NCBI GenBank assembly: GCA_003157175.1
Contig: PMIQ01000119.1
Coordinates: 2,122-8,433, forward strand
Length of the DNA stretch: 6,312 nucleotides
Direction: 5' to 3'
DNA from: Chloroflexota bacterium
Lineage (GTDB): Bacteria > Chloroflexota > Limnocylindria > Limnocylindrales > CSP1-4
Shown: positions 1 through 6,297 of the stretch, piece by piece
Numbering within the stretch: position 1 is the first letter of the stretch
How the letters are laid out: every line of letters starts with the position of its first letter
The notes under the pieces: generated by a model
The model's input: the letters and a program-made list of their open reading frames with translations, nothing else
Told to the model about the DNA's origin: nothing
Databases searched by the model: none
Position numbers and translations under genes: made by a program

Positions 1-2444
1 AGCTCGTCGTGGAAGACGGCCTCGCACGACGGCTCGAGGACGACGACCGGCACGCCTGAGTCGAGCTCAGGCTCGAAAGCGTCGAGGATCTGGCCGAGCA
101 GCCGGCGGGCTTGACCCAGGAAGCCGCGGTCGTAGAGCGGCCGGCCGCAACACAGGTTCGCGCGCGGCACCTCGACCGAGAAGCCGGCGGCCTGCAGCAC
201 CCGGACGGCAGCGAGCCCCTGCGAAGGCGCGAAGCCTTCGGTGAAGGTGTCGGCGAACAGGACGACGCGCCGGTCCGCGCCACGGAAGCCGCCCAGGTCC
301 GCCACTCCGTCGGGGAGCTGGCGGCGGAAGGTTCGGTCGGCGAAATGGGGGAGTGAACGGCGGCCGTCCACTCCTGCGACCAGCTTGGCCAGGCCGGCGA
401 TCCCCGGGGCGGCGCCCACGGCGTTGGCCAGCCCCGGCGCGATGCGCGCCAGATGCGCCCACCAGTGGATCAGGCCCATCGAGTACGCGACCCGCGGCCG
501 AAGCCGGCCGGCGTAGTGATGGGCCATGAATTCGGCTTTGTATGTGGCGATGTCCACCTGAACCGGGCAATCGTTCTTGCAGCTCTTGCAGGCGATGCAC
601 AGGTCCAGGGCCTCGAGAACGGCGTCGCTGCGCCACAGGTCCGGCAGCGCCTCGCCCTCGAGCATCTCCCACAGCAGCCGGGCCCGGCCGCGGGTGGAGT
701 GGCGTTCTTCGTGCGTGGCCTGGTAGGTGGGGCACATCGCCCCGCCCGACTCGCGGCGGCACTTGCCCACACCGACGCAGCGCGCCACGGCCCGCGCCAG
801 CGAGCCGCCGTCGTCGGCGAAGCCGAAGATCGTCTTTGGATCGGCCAGGGTCAGGGCCGGCCGCAGGTCCGCATCGAACGGCAGGGGATCGACTACCTTG
901 CCCGGGTTCATGCGCCCGCGCGGATCCCAGATCGACTTGAACTCCCGGAACGCCGCCACCAGCTCCGGCCCGAACATGCGCGGCAACAGCTCCGCCCGCG
1001 CCTGGCCGTCGCCGTGCTCGCCCGATAGCGAGCCGCCGTGCCGGACCACGAGGTCGGCCGCCTGCTCGATAAAGGACCGGAAGGCTCGCAGGCCTTCGGG
1101 CGTGCGGAAGTCGAATTCAGAGCGCAGATGCAGGCAGCCGTCGCCGAAATGGCCGTAGAAGGTGCGCTCGAAGCCGAACCGGCCGATCAGCGCGTCGAGC
1201 TCGCGCAGGTACGCGCCCAGCCGCTCGGGCGGGACGGCCGAATCCTCCCAACCGGGATAGGTCGAGGGCTTGCCCGGAACGACGGCCGTGGCGCCCACGG
1301 CGGACTCTCGCAGCGTCCAGAACTCTTCCTGCTGGGCCCGGTCGACGACGACCTGAGCCGAGTCGCGTCCGCCGAAACGCCCGGCAGCCCGGCGCGCCTT
1401 AGATTCGGCTTCAGGAGCCGTCTCGCCGCCGAATTCGACCAGCAGCCAGCCGCCGCCCTCCGGCAACCCGGCGATCGCCGCCGGGTTCAGGCCTTTGCGC
1501 CGGCACGCGTCGACCAATCGATCGTCGAACCCTTCCAGGCCGATCGGTCGGGCTGTCATGATCTCGGGCGTTCGATCGGCCGCCTCGAAGATGTCGTCGA
1601 AGCCGAGCACCAGCAGCGCTCGAGCGGGCGGGCTGGCGATGAGTCGAACCGTTGCCTCGAGGATGGTGACGCAGGTGCCTTCGGTCCCGACCAGCGAACG
1701 GGCGACGTCGAAGCCGTTCTCCGGCAGCAAAGCCCCGAGCGGGAAGCCGGAGACAAGTCGCGGCAGCTTCGGGTAGCGCTCGCGGATCAGCGCCCCGTGG
1801 CGGTCCCGCAGGGAGCGGAGGGAGCGGTAGATCTCGCCCCGCAGACCCTGCTCCGCGCAGATCCGTTCCAGCTCCTCGTCCGTGGTCCGGCCTACCGTCA
1901 GGCGCAGCCCGTCGTAGGTGAGCACGTCCAGGGACTCGACGTTGTCGCTCGTCCTCCCCGCCATGATCGAGTGGGCGCCGCACGAGTCGTTGCCGAGCAT
2001 CCCCCCGAGAGTGCAGCGGTCGTGGGTGGCCGGGTCGGGCCCGAAGGTCAGGTGGTGTAGCTCGGCGGCATCGCGCAGGTTGTCGAGGACGACACCGGGT
2101 TGGACGCGGGCGATGTGCCGCCCCGGGTCCAGTTCGACGATGCGGTCGAGGTGGCGCGAGACGTCCACCACGACGGCCCTGTTCGTCGTCTGGCCGGCCA
2201 GGCTCGTCCCGCCGCCGCGCATCGTGACCGGCGCGTCGTGGTCGCGGCAGACGCGGATGATCTCCATCAGATCGTCGGTATCCAGCGGCCGCACGACGCC
2301 GATCGGAAGCTGTCGGTAGTTCGACGAATCGGTCGCGTACAGGGCGCGGTCGCCCGGCGTGAACTGGACTTCGCCGCGGATGTGGGCGCGCAGATCGGCG
2401 GCGAGGGAATCGCGGCGGGACGCGGCGGCGGCTTCGTCTTTCAC
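1..2444 (-). CDS. FAD-linked oxidoreductase with C-terminal 4Fe-4S and CCG domains (D-2-hydroxyacid dehydrogenase type), C-terminus outside window
   Basis: The frame is open for 814 codons from GTG at 2444 and runs off the left edge. Seen in order: an FAD-binding PCMH domain with RGGGTSLAGQ at residues 76-85 and a GNDSCGAHS segment; GTEGTCVTILEA around C258; an FAD-oxidase C domain with YGHFGDGCLH (430-439) and EHGDGQ (476-481), which in the GlcD/D-lactate dehydrogenase family supply flavin and metal/substrate contacts; a first Fe-S motif with C556, C562 and C571-P; a second, CIACKSCKNDCP (C616, C619, C622, C626); and a CCG domain with C765-C766-G and EPSC ending at C807. Relatives such as E. 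coli YdiJ are about 1,000 residues, so roughly 130-200 residues are missing, including any second CCG repeat. The expected reaction is oxidation of a D-2-hydroxyacid (lactate, glycolate or 2-hydroxyglutarate), with electrons passed through Fe-S clusters to a membrane carrier. The substrate cannot be read from sequence. No in-frame ATG precedes M75, and no Shine-Dalgarno precedes the GTG. Confidence 0.93.
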   Translation of the reverse strand, partial: MKDEAAAASRRDSLAADLRAHIRGEVQFTPGDRALYATDSSNYRQLPIGVVRPLDTDDLMEIIRVCRDHDAPVTMRGGGTSLAGQTTNRAVVVDVSRHLDRIVELDPGRHIARVQPGVVLDNLRDAAELHHLTFGPDPATHDRCTLGGMLGNDSCGAHSIMAGRTSDNVESLDVLTYDGLRLTVGRTTDEELERICAEQGLRGEIYRSLRSLRDRHGALIRERYPKLPRLVSGFPLGALLPENGFDVARSLVGTEGTCVTILEATVRLIASPPARALLVLGFDDIFEAADRTPEIMTARPIGLEGFDDRLVDACRRKGLNPAAIAGLPEGGGWLLVEFGGETAPEAESKARRAAGRFGGRDSAQVVVDRAQQEEFWTLRESAVGATAVVPGKPSTYPGWEDSAVPPERLGAYLRELDALIGRFGFERTFYGHFGDGCLHLRSEFDFRTPEGLRAFRSFIEQAADLVVRHGGSLSGEHGDGQARAELLPRMFGPELVAAFREFKSIWDPRGRMNPGKVVDPLPFDADLRPALTLADPKTIFGFADDGGSLARAVARCVGVGKCRRESGGAMCPTYQATHEERHSTRGRARLLWEMLEGEALPDLWRSDAVLEALDLCIACKSCKNDCPVQVDIATYKAEFMAHHYAGRLRPRVAYSMGLIHWWAHLARIAPGLANAVGAAPGIAGLAKLVAGVDGRRSLPHFADRTFRRQLPDGVADLGGFRGADRRVVLFADTFTEGFAPSQGLAAVRVLQAAGFSVEVPRANLCCGRPLYDRGFLGQARRLLGQILDAFEPELDSGVPVVVLEPSCEAVFHDE

Positions 2445-2450
2445 CGTCTG

Positions 2451-2482
2451 AGCATACCGGGTTGGGCATACATGGCGTCCAA
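2451..2482 (-). promoter_or_regulatory. Putative leaderless promoter of the oxidoreductase gene
   Basis: On the minus strand TATGCT occupies 2456-2451. If the G of the GTG at 2444 is +1, the hexamer sits exactly at -12 to -7. A TTGGAC at 2482-2477 could be the -35, but its 20-base spacer is longer than usual. The lack of a ribosome binding site before the GTG fits a leaderless mRNA, which is common in Actinomycetota and other high-GC bacteria. This is inferred from spacing alone. Confidence 0.45.
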
Positions 2483-2624
2483 TGCTGGCGGTCGGTGGAA
2501 CTCGCCGAACATGCCGATCATCGGGATCGCCAGGGACCACGACTACGAAGCGGTCAAGGTGTCGCTCGGCACGGTCGGCAGACTCGGGTCGTGGCCGAGA
2601 CATGCCATGAACCCTGGTCGGTGA
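2472..2624 (+). CDS. Doubtful 50-codon ORF, possible gene remnant
   Basis: This lies in the divergent intergenic region. From ATG at 2472, or an internal ATG at 2511, to TGA at 2622-2624, the frame has G/C-rich third positions. It reads like protein in the middle (MPIIGIARDHDYEAVK, from residue 14). I recognise no family. There is no convincing ribosome binding site before either ATG, and the first ATG lies within the putative promoter of the minus-strand gene. It could be a true small protein, the degraded end of an older gene, or chance in GC-rich DNA. It is listed mainly so that this stretch is not left blank. Confidence 0.18.
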   Translation: MASNAGGRWNSPNMPIIGIARDHDYEAVKVSLGTVGRLGSWPRHAMNPGR

Positions 2625-2665
2625 TCGGTTGCAGTCCCCAATGCGAGCGAAGATGAAGCGGCGAT

Positions 2666-2691
2666 GGAACATTTCGGCATACGATTCCGTC
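2666..2691 (+). promoter_or_regulatory. Putative ECF sigma promoter (GGAAC / CGTC) of the propeller gene at 2801
   Basis: GGAAC at 2666-2670 and CGTC at 2688-2691 match the usual -35 and -10 of ECF sigma factors, with 17 bases between them. The last ten bases, CGATTCCGTC, agree at nine positions with the element before the sigma gene (CGAATCCGTC, 4218-4227), and GAAC lies at the same distance in both. Transcription would begin near 2697-2700, about 100 bases before the ATG at 2801. The shared sequence suggests that one sigma factor, most simply the one encoded at 4271, reads both. Confidence 0.55.
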
Positions 2692-2800
2692 TTGCCGGGT
2701 CTGCTGTAGTCTGCCATCGTTGAACTCATACCCGCTGGCTTGGCGTCCGGTGTGTCTGCACGCGGACCCGGTTGCGTCGGGCGAGCCGAGAAGGGGAGTC

Positions 2801-4063
2801 ATGGGGGTGGAGATGGTGCCCTCTGGACGGCGAAGCCGAAGGCGCTCGAGCATCCCGCATCTGGGCGCCGTTGGCGCCATTGCCGCCGTGATGGTTGTCG
2901 CCGTCGCCGCAGCCGGCCTGCTCATTAGCCAGCGTGGACACGACACCGCAACCACACCCGGCGCGACAGTGACGCGGGGCGAGGCCGCGACATGGACCCT
3001 TGGCCCCCATCCCGGCGAAGGTCAATGGACGGGCCTCGAGTGGCACGACATCACCGCTTCGGCCGGCGGCATCTTCATCGATAGGGCGCCGTGGCTGGAG
3101 GGGAGCAGGATGGACGAAGTAGTTTCCTGGCGTGGCGGCTTCGCCCTGGTCGGCGGCGACGATAGATTGTGGACCTCGAAGGATGGAATGACGTGGACCC
3201 GCGCCTCGGGGGCTCCTCAGTTCGCTGGGATCGTGGGCCTGAATGGCAGCCTCCTGGCAGGCGGTGAAGGAATCGATGGATCCGGGCCGGGTCTCTGGAT
3301 ATCGGGCGACGCCGTCACCTGGCAGAAGGTGCCGATTCCACACAGCTTCTACTCGGTCGGATGCGAGAAGGTCGCGTGCGCCGGGCTGGCTGTTAGCTCC
3401 AAGGGTGTGGTGGCCGTAGCGACGGCAGGCCAGCCCAACGACTCCTTGGATCCATCCATCCTCTACTTCTCCGCAGACGGCACGACCTGGAGTCGGGCGA
3501 ATCTGCCGGAACGGGCGGTGGAGGTTGCCGTCCGCTCGTTCTTCGGCGGGTTCGTGGCGATCGGAATGGTCGCCAATCCCGGCGGCCCGCCGGGCAAGTT
3601 ACACCAGCATGTCTGGAGATCGGCTGACGGCCTGACCTGGACCGCTTACGAGCCGACAATGCCGGGATCCTACGTCGCCAACGCGTGGGATATGCAATTC
3701 GGTCCGTTGGGTGCCGACAACGGTGCCGTCCACTCGGCCGATGGCGTGGACTGGGCCTTCGATACCGAAACCCTCGGGTCGGGTGAAGTCCAGGCTGTCT
3801 CCGACGGGACTCGGATCGTCTTCGCCCTTCAATGGGTCTCCAGGTTCTACCTGGGTGAGGGTGACGGGCACTGGCGGGAGCTGCAGCAGGGAGGCGACAT
3901 CGGCAATCTGCCCGGAGGCGGCTATGCCGTCCTCCTCTCCAACGGGCTGCTGTGGATCGGTGGCGGCCGGGTCTACTTCGGTCAGGCTCTCTCCAGGGTT
4001 GCCCCGCGAGGGTCGCTCGTGCTGCCGACGCCCACGCTGACTCCCTGGCCCGGACCGAGCTAG
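2801..4063 (+). CDS. Membrane-anchored extracytoplasmic six-repeat beta-propeller-like protein (paralogue of the protein at 4819)
   Basis: 420 residues. The ATG at 2801 is chosen because AAGGGGAG lies just before it (2791-2798); an in-frame TTG at 2720 lacks a ribosome binding site. A basic cytoplasmic stub (RRSRRRSS, 10-17) leads into one hydrophobic segment at about 21-43, so the rest should lie outside, uncleaved or as a signal anchor. Six short motifs of the SxDGxxW type follow at 124-132, 166-174, 222-230, 272-280, 310-318 and 352-358, spaced about 35-55 residues apart as expected for propeller blades; they resemble a BNR/Asp-box shortened by one residue. C188 and C193 could form a disulfide. 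The C-terminus is a short Pro/Thr tail. It aligns with the 4819 protein from WTGLEWHDITA (76-86) to the FGQA segment (393-396) but lacks that protein's cytoplasmic N-terminus. Ligand and function are unknown; a surface sensor, or a competitor of the paralogue, would fit the context. Confidence 0.88.
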   Translation: MGVEMVPSGRRSRRRSSIPHLGAVGAIAAVMVVAVAAAGLLISQRGHDTATTPGATVTRGEAATWTLGPHPGEGQWTGLEWHDITASAGGIFIDRAPWLEGSRMDEVVSWRGGFALVGGDDRLWTSKDGMTWTRASGAPQFAGIVGLNGSLLAGGEGIDGSGPGLWISGDAVTWQKVPIPHSFYSVGCEKVACAGLAVSSKGVVAVATAGQPNDSLDPSILYFSADGTTWSRANLPERAVEVAVRSFFGGFVAIGMVANPGGPPGKLHQHVWRSADGLTWTAYEPTMPGSYVANAWDMQFGPLGADNGAVHSADGVDWAFDTETLGSGEVQAVSDGTRIVFALQWVSRFYLGEGDGHWRELQQGGDIGNLPGGGYAVLLSNGLLWIGGGRVYFGQALSRVAPRGSLVLPTPTLTPWPGPS

Positions 4064-4114
4064 TCGCGGGGAGCTCGTCACCGGCGTTGAGGCGGGCCCG
4101 CCGGTACGGCGCGG

Positions 4115-4139
4115 CCCGACCGTTCGACGGTTCGTCGGG
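4115..4139 (+). terminator. Weak stem-loop downstream of the propeller gene
   Basis: CCCGACCG (4115-4122) can pair with CGGT (4128-4131) and CGGG (4136-4139) around a TTCGA loop, with a four-base bulge (4132-4135) on the 3' arm. A perfect 12-base palindrome, GGCGGGCCCGCC, lies just before it at 4091-4102. No run of T follows either structure, so this is not a standard intrinsic terminator. It may slow or end transcription, or simply reflect GC richness. Confidence 0.22.
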
Positions 4140-4168
4140 AGTTCACGAGCGGCGCCTGCGGCACGAGG

Positions 4169-4199
4169 GTTTCGCGGAGCGCTATCGTTTCGCGGCGCG
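4169..4199 (+). repeat. Two 13-base direct repeats just upstream of the sigma-gene promoter
   Basis: GTTTCGCGGAGCG (4169-4181) and GTTTCGCGGCGCG (4187-4199) differ at one base and start 18 bases apart. The second ends two bases before the TGAAC of the putative -35 (4202). Tandem half-sites here would suit a transcription activator contacting RNA polymerase. No regulator is encoded nearby, and the gene-1 promoter lacks a clear copy. Confidence 0.35.
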
Positions 4200-4201
4200 A
4201 C

Positions 4202-4228
4202 TGAACCTTCTCGCCTCCGAATCCGTCA
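4202..4228 (+). promoter_or_regulatory. Putative ECF sigma promoter of the sigma/anti-sigma operon (autoregulation)
   Basis: TGAACC (4202-4207) and CCGTCA (4223-4228) resemble ECF -35 and -10 boxes. From the G of GAAC to the C of CGTC is 21 bases, exactly as in the element at 2666-2691. Transcription would start near 4235, leaving a leader of about 36 bases before the GTG at 4271. ECF sigma factors commonly transcribe their own operon, which this would match. Confidence 0.55.
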
Positions 4229-4270
4229 GGAAGGGCACTCGACGGCGGAGCGAGTCACAGGAGAGCGGTC

Positions 4271-4822
4271 GTGATCGGGGAAGGAGCAGTGAGGGTGGCG
4301 TTCACAGTCCCGAGGGAGGACGGTGCCTCGGCTTTCGTCCGGCTCGTCCGGCCGGAGCTGCCTGGCGCGTACCGCCTCGCCGGGTTCCTGCTGCGGGATG
4401 CGGTCGACGCCGAGGATGCCACGCAGGACGCGTTGGAGAAGGCGTGGCAGGCCTGGCCCAAGCTCCGGGAGACCGACCGCTTCGGGGCGTGGTTCGATCG
4501 AATCGTTGTGAACGTCTGCCGCGACCGCCTCAGGCATGGGCGCGGCGTACGAGTCCTGGAACTCGACGACGAGATGGCTATCCCGCCGCACGCGCGAGAC
4601 CCGTTCCGCGATGCACTCGCTCGCGACGAGGTCGGCCGTCTCGTCGGCACGCTTCCGCCCGACCAGCAGATGGTGGTGGCCTTGCGCTTCTGGCGCGACC
4701 TGCCGCTCGAAGAGATAGCCCAACGTCTCGATCTGCCGCTTGGCACAGTGAAATCGAGGCTGCACTACGCGATGCGGGCCCTGCGCAAGGAGCTCGATCG
4801 CCAGGGGAAGGTGTCCCGATGA
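4271..4822 (+). CDS. ECF-family RNA polymerase sigma-70 factor
   Basis: 183 residues, a normal ECF length, with only regions 2 and 4. Region 2 spans about 21-90 and includes the acidic DAEDATQDALEKAW segment (46-59, polymerase binding and -10 recognition) and FGAWFDRIVVNVCRDRLR (71-88). Region 4 spans about 118-176 and starts with the typical TLPPDQQMVVALRFW. Its helix-turn-helix, LEEIAQRLDLPLGTVKSRLH (146-165), reads the -35. There is no extra C-terminal domain. The GTG at 4271 has AGGAGAG at 4259-4265, five bases upstream. A GTG at 4295 with AAGGAG eight bases before it is a real alternative and would remove eight residues ahead of region 2. The stop overlaps the next start as ATGA, so the two proteins should be made together, which is typical of a sigma and its cognate anti-sigma. 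It is probably inactive while held at the membrane by the downstream protein. Confidence 0.95.
   Translation: MIGEGAVRVAFTVPREDGASAFVRLVRPELPGAYRLAGFLLRDAVDAEDATQDALEKAWQAWPKLRETDRFGAWFDRIVVNVCRDRLRHGRGVRVLELDDEMAIPPHARDPFRDALARDEVGRLVGTLPPDQQMVVALRFWRDLPLEEIAQRLDLPLGTVKSRLHYAMRALRKELDRQGKVSR
4803..4811 (+). promoter_or_regulatory. Ribosome binding site of the downstream membrane protein, inside the sigma gene
   Basis: AGGGGAAGG at 4803-4811 precedes the ATG at 4819 by seven bases. It supports that ATG over any start further upstream in the same frame, and it allows coupled or independent re-initiation at the ATGA overlap. Confidence 0.6.
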
Positions 4823-6279
4823 CTTACGACGACGATCTGGACCTCGAACGCCGGCTGCGCCGGATCGCGGAAGACCCCGAACCGGCGGTGCCCGGCTCGC
4901 TGTACCGGCGCCTGGACAGGATTGGCGAACTCGCCGCGGTGGAAGACGTCAGGCCGACCGCCTCGATCTCGATCGGGGTCATGCCACAGGTTAGAACGCC
5001 AGGCCGGTTACATCTCAAGGTCATGGCCGGAATTGCCGCGGCGCTTGTCGTGGCCGTCGCCGGGGGCGTCCTGCTGGCCGCCCAGCGGTACAGCGGCCCT
5101 GTCGCGGCCTCGCGACCGGCCTCCACGCCGGTTCCGGCCAAGGACCTGTGGACCGGCCTCGAGTGGCACGACATCACCGCCACCTCTGGCGGACTATTCT
5201 CCAAAGACCCGTGGGAGACCAGCATCGGTAGCGGCACCGTCGTGGCCTGGTCGGGCGGTCTTGCAGCCACCACGGGTTCCGGGGTATGGACCTCGACCGA
5301 CGGTCGAGCCTGGCGGGAGGTCTCCGGCCCTCAATACCTCCCCTACCTGGGCGCGCTGGGCGACCAGCTGATCGGTTTCGCCCAGCCCGTCGCCTCGTGC
5401 GAGGAGACCGCGGCGGGGCCGTGCCTGACCTCGAGCAGGATCTGGGCCTCGACTAACGGGGTCGATTGGACATCCTCGTTGTTGCCGTTCTCGGGATCCG
5501 TGATAAGTCTGACAACCTCATCTGGGAGCGCAGTTATCTGCGTTCTAGCCCCGACCAGCGCGGACGTTACCGACCCCAAGCTGCTCTACGTCACTACCGA
5601 CGGCATCAACTGGCGCGAAGCGTCCACCCCCGACGACATGTCGAAGAGCTTGGATCTGCGGGTGGTTCGGATACCGGCGGGCTACATGGCCTTGGGGGAA
5701 GCCAAGCTTGGCGACCAGAGCACAGTCGAGTACTGGGCTTCCGGCGACGGAATGAGCTGGTCACGGATCTCGCCCGGGCTGCCGAATGGGCAGACGCTCG
5801 ACACGGGGGTCTATCTGGGTCTGCTTGGGTCCGACAGCCTGGGTCTGCATTCAGCGGACGGCGTGAGCTGGACCAGCGATCAGGACCAAGCCCCACTATG
5901 GACGAGTGGCTCATTCCCGTTCCAGACCCTTGCGGACGGGCGGCACATCCTGGTCGCCGACGGTTGGAACACCACTTTCTCCGTCAGCCTTGGCGACGGG
6001 CACTGGCGCACGCTCGATCAGGGTGGCGATATCGGCAGCCTACCCGGCGGCGGCCAGGCGTGGCTGCTACCGGAGGGCGTTCTATACGCCGGTGGCGGCC
6101 GGCTCTTCTTCGGGCAGGCGATATCGGGTGCGGCCGTTCAGGGATCCCTCCGGCCCGCGGCCACGATCACTCCGCAGTCCACGGCCACGCCGCCGGCAGG
6201 ATCCCCGCAACCGACGTTCCCCTCATCGGTGATTCCAGCGCCAACGAGCCAGCCCACGCCCGCGCCCACCGGGTCGTGA
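4819..6279 (+). CDS. Probable anti-sigma factor: cytoplasmic N-terminus, one membrane helix and an extracytoplasmic six-repeat propeller
   Basis: 486 residues. Residues 1-66 are charged and probably helical (DLERRLRRIAEDPEPAVPG, then LYRRLDRIGELA at 28-39). They have no HxxxCxxC zinc motif, so this is not a ZAS-type anti-sigma. A hydrophobic helix follows at about 67-88, then a Pro/Ser/Ala linker. Outside, WTGLEWHDITA (111-121) opens the domain shared with the 2801 protein. Six SxDGxxW-type motifs lie at 157-165, 209-217, 257-265, 306-314, 343-351 and 390-396. The second has N213 for Asp. The most conserved block, GDGHWR to FGQA, covers 392-434. C194 and C202 may form a disulfide. The last 40 residues are rich in Pro, Thr and Ser. 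Overlap with the sigma gene by ATGA is the main reason to call it the anti-sigma; binding is inferred, not shown by a known domain. The frame stays open far upstream, but that stretch overlaps the sigma gene and is not coding. Confidence 0.85.
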   Translation: MTYDDDLDLERRLRRIAEDPEPAVPGSLYRRLDRIGELAAVEDVRPTASISIGVMPQVRTPGRLHLKVMAGIAAALVVAVAGGVLLAAQRYSGPVAASRPASTPVPAKDLWTGLEWHDITATSGGLFSKDPWETSIGSGTVVAWSGGLAATTGSGVWTSTDGRAWREVSGPQYLPYLGALGDQLIGFAQPVASCEETAAGPCLTSSRIWASTNGVDWTSSLLPFSGSVISLTTSSGSAVICVLAPTSADVTDPKLLYVTTDGINWREASTPDDMSKSLDLRVVRIPAGYMALGEAKLGDQSTVEYWASGDGMSWSRISPGLPNGQTLDTGVYLGLLGSDSLGLHSADGVSWTSDQDQAPLWTSGSFPFQTLADGRHILVADGWNTTFSVSLGDGHWRTLDQGGDIGSLPGGGQAWLLPEGVLYAGGGRLFFGQAISGAAVQGSLRPAATITPQSTATPPAGSPQPTFPSSVIPAPTSQPTPAPTGS

Positions 6280-6288
6280 CAACCCCTG

Positions 6289-6297
6289 TGCTACGAT
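6289..6297 (+). promoter_or_regulatory. Possible extended -10 element at the right edge
   Basis: TGCTACGAT (6289-6297) has the TGnTAnnAT form of an extended -10 and lies ten bases after the stop of the preceding gene. No matching -35 is visible at the usual spacing. It may drive a gene beginning just beyond the window. No terminator is visible between 6280 and 6312. Confidence 0.3.

Noticed and set aside
1038..2469. Long frames on both strands (340 and 352 residues) inside the oxidoreductase
   Set aside because: They are Arg/Pro/Ala-rich shadows of the real minus-strand frame, which carries uninterrupted family motifs through the whole stretch.
2608..2636. TGAACC followed by AGTCC as a promoter
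   Set aside because: The spacing is several bases too long and the -10 does not match.
2721..2747. Another ECF-like pair, TGAACT and CGTC
   Set aside because: The GAAC-to-CGTC spacing is one base longer than in the two matching elements, and the sequence before CGTC is not shared. It could be a secondary start but is weaker than 2666-2691.
2720..2800. TTG start at 2720 for the propeller gene
   Set aside because: There is no ribosome binding site, and the added 27 residues do not resemble the inner domain of the paralogue. The ATG at 2801 has AAGGGGAG upstream.
4091..4102. Perfect palindrome GGCGGGCCCGCC as an operator
   Set aside because: There is no second copy and no regulator nearby. 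Such palindromes are common in GC-rich DNA, so it is noted only alongside the weak stem-loop.
3952..4818. Upstream extension of the 4819 gene, giving a 775-residue frame from 3952
   Set aside because: It overlaps the end of the propeller gene and the whole sigma gene in another frame. The ATG at 4819 has a good ribosome binding site, and the extension has a low-complexity Arg/Gly/Pro composition typical of a shadow frame.
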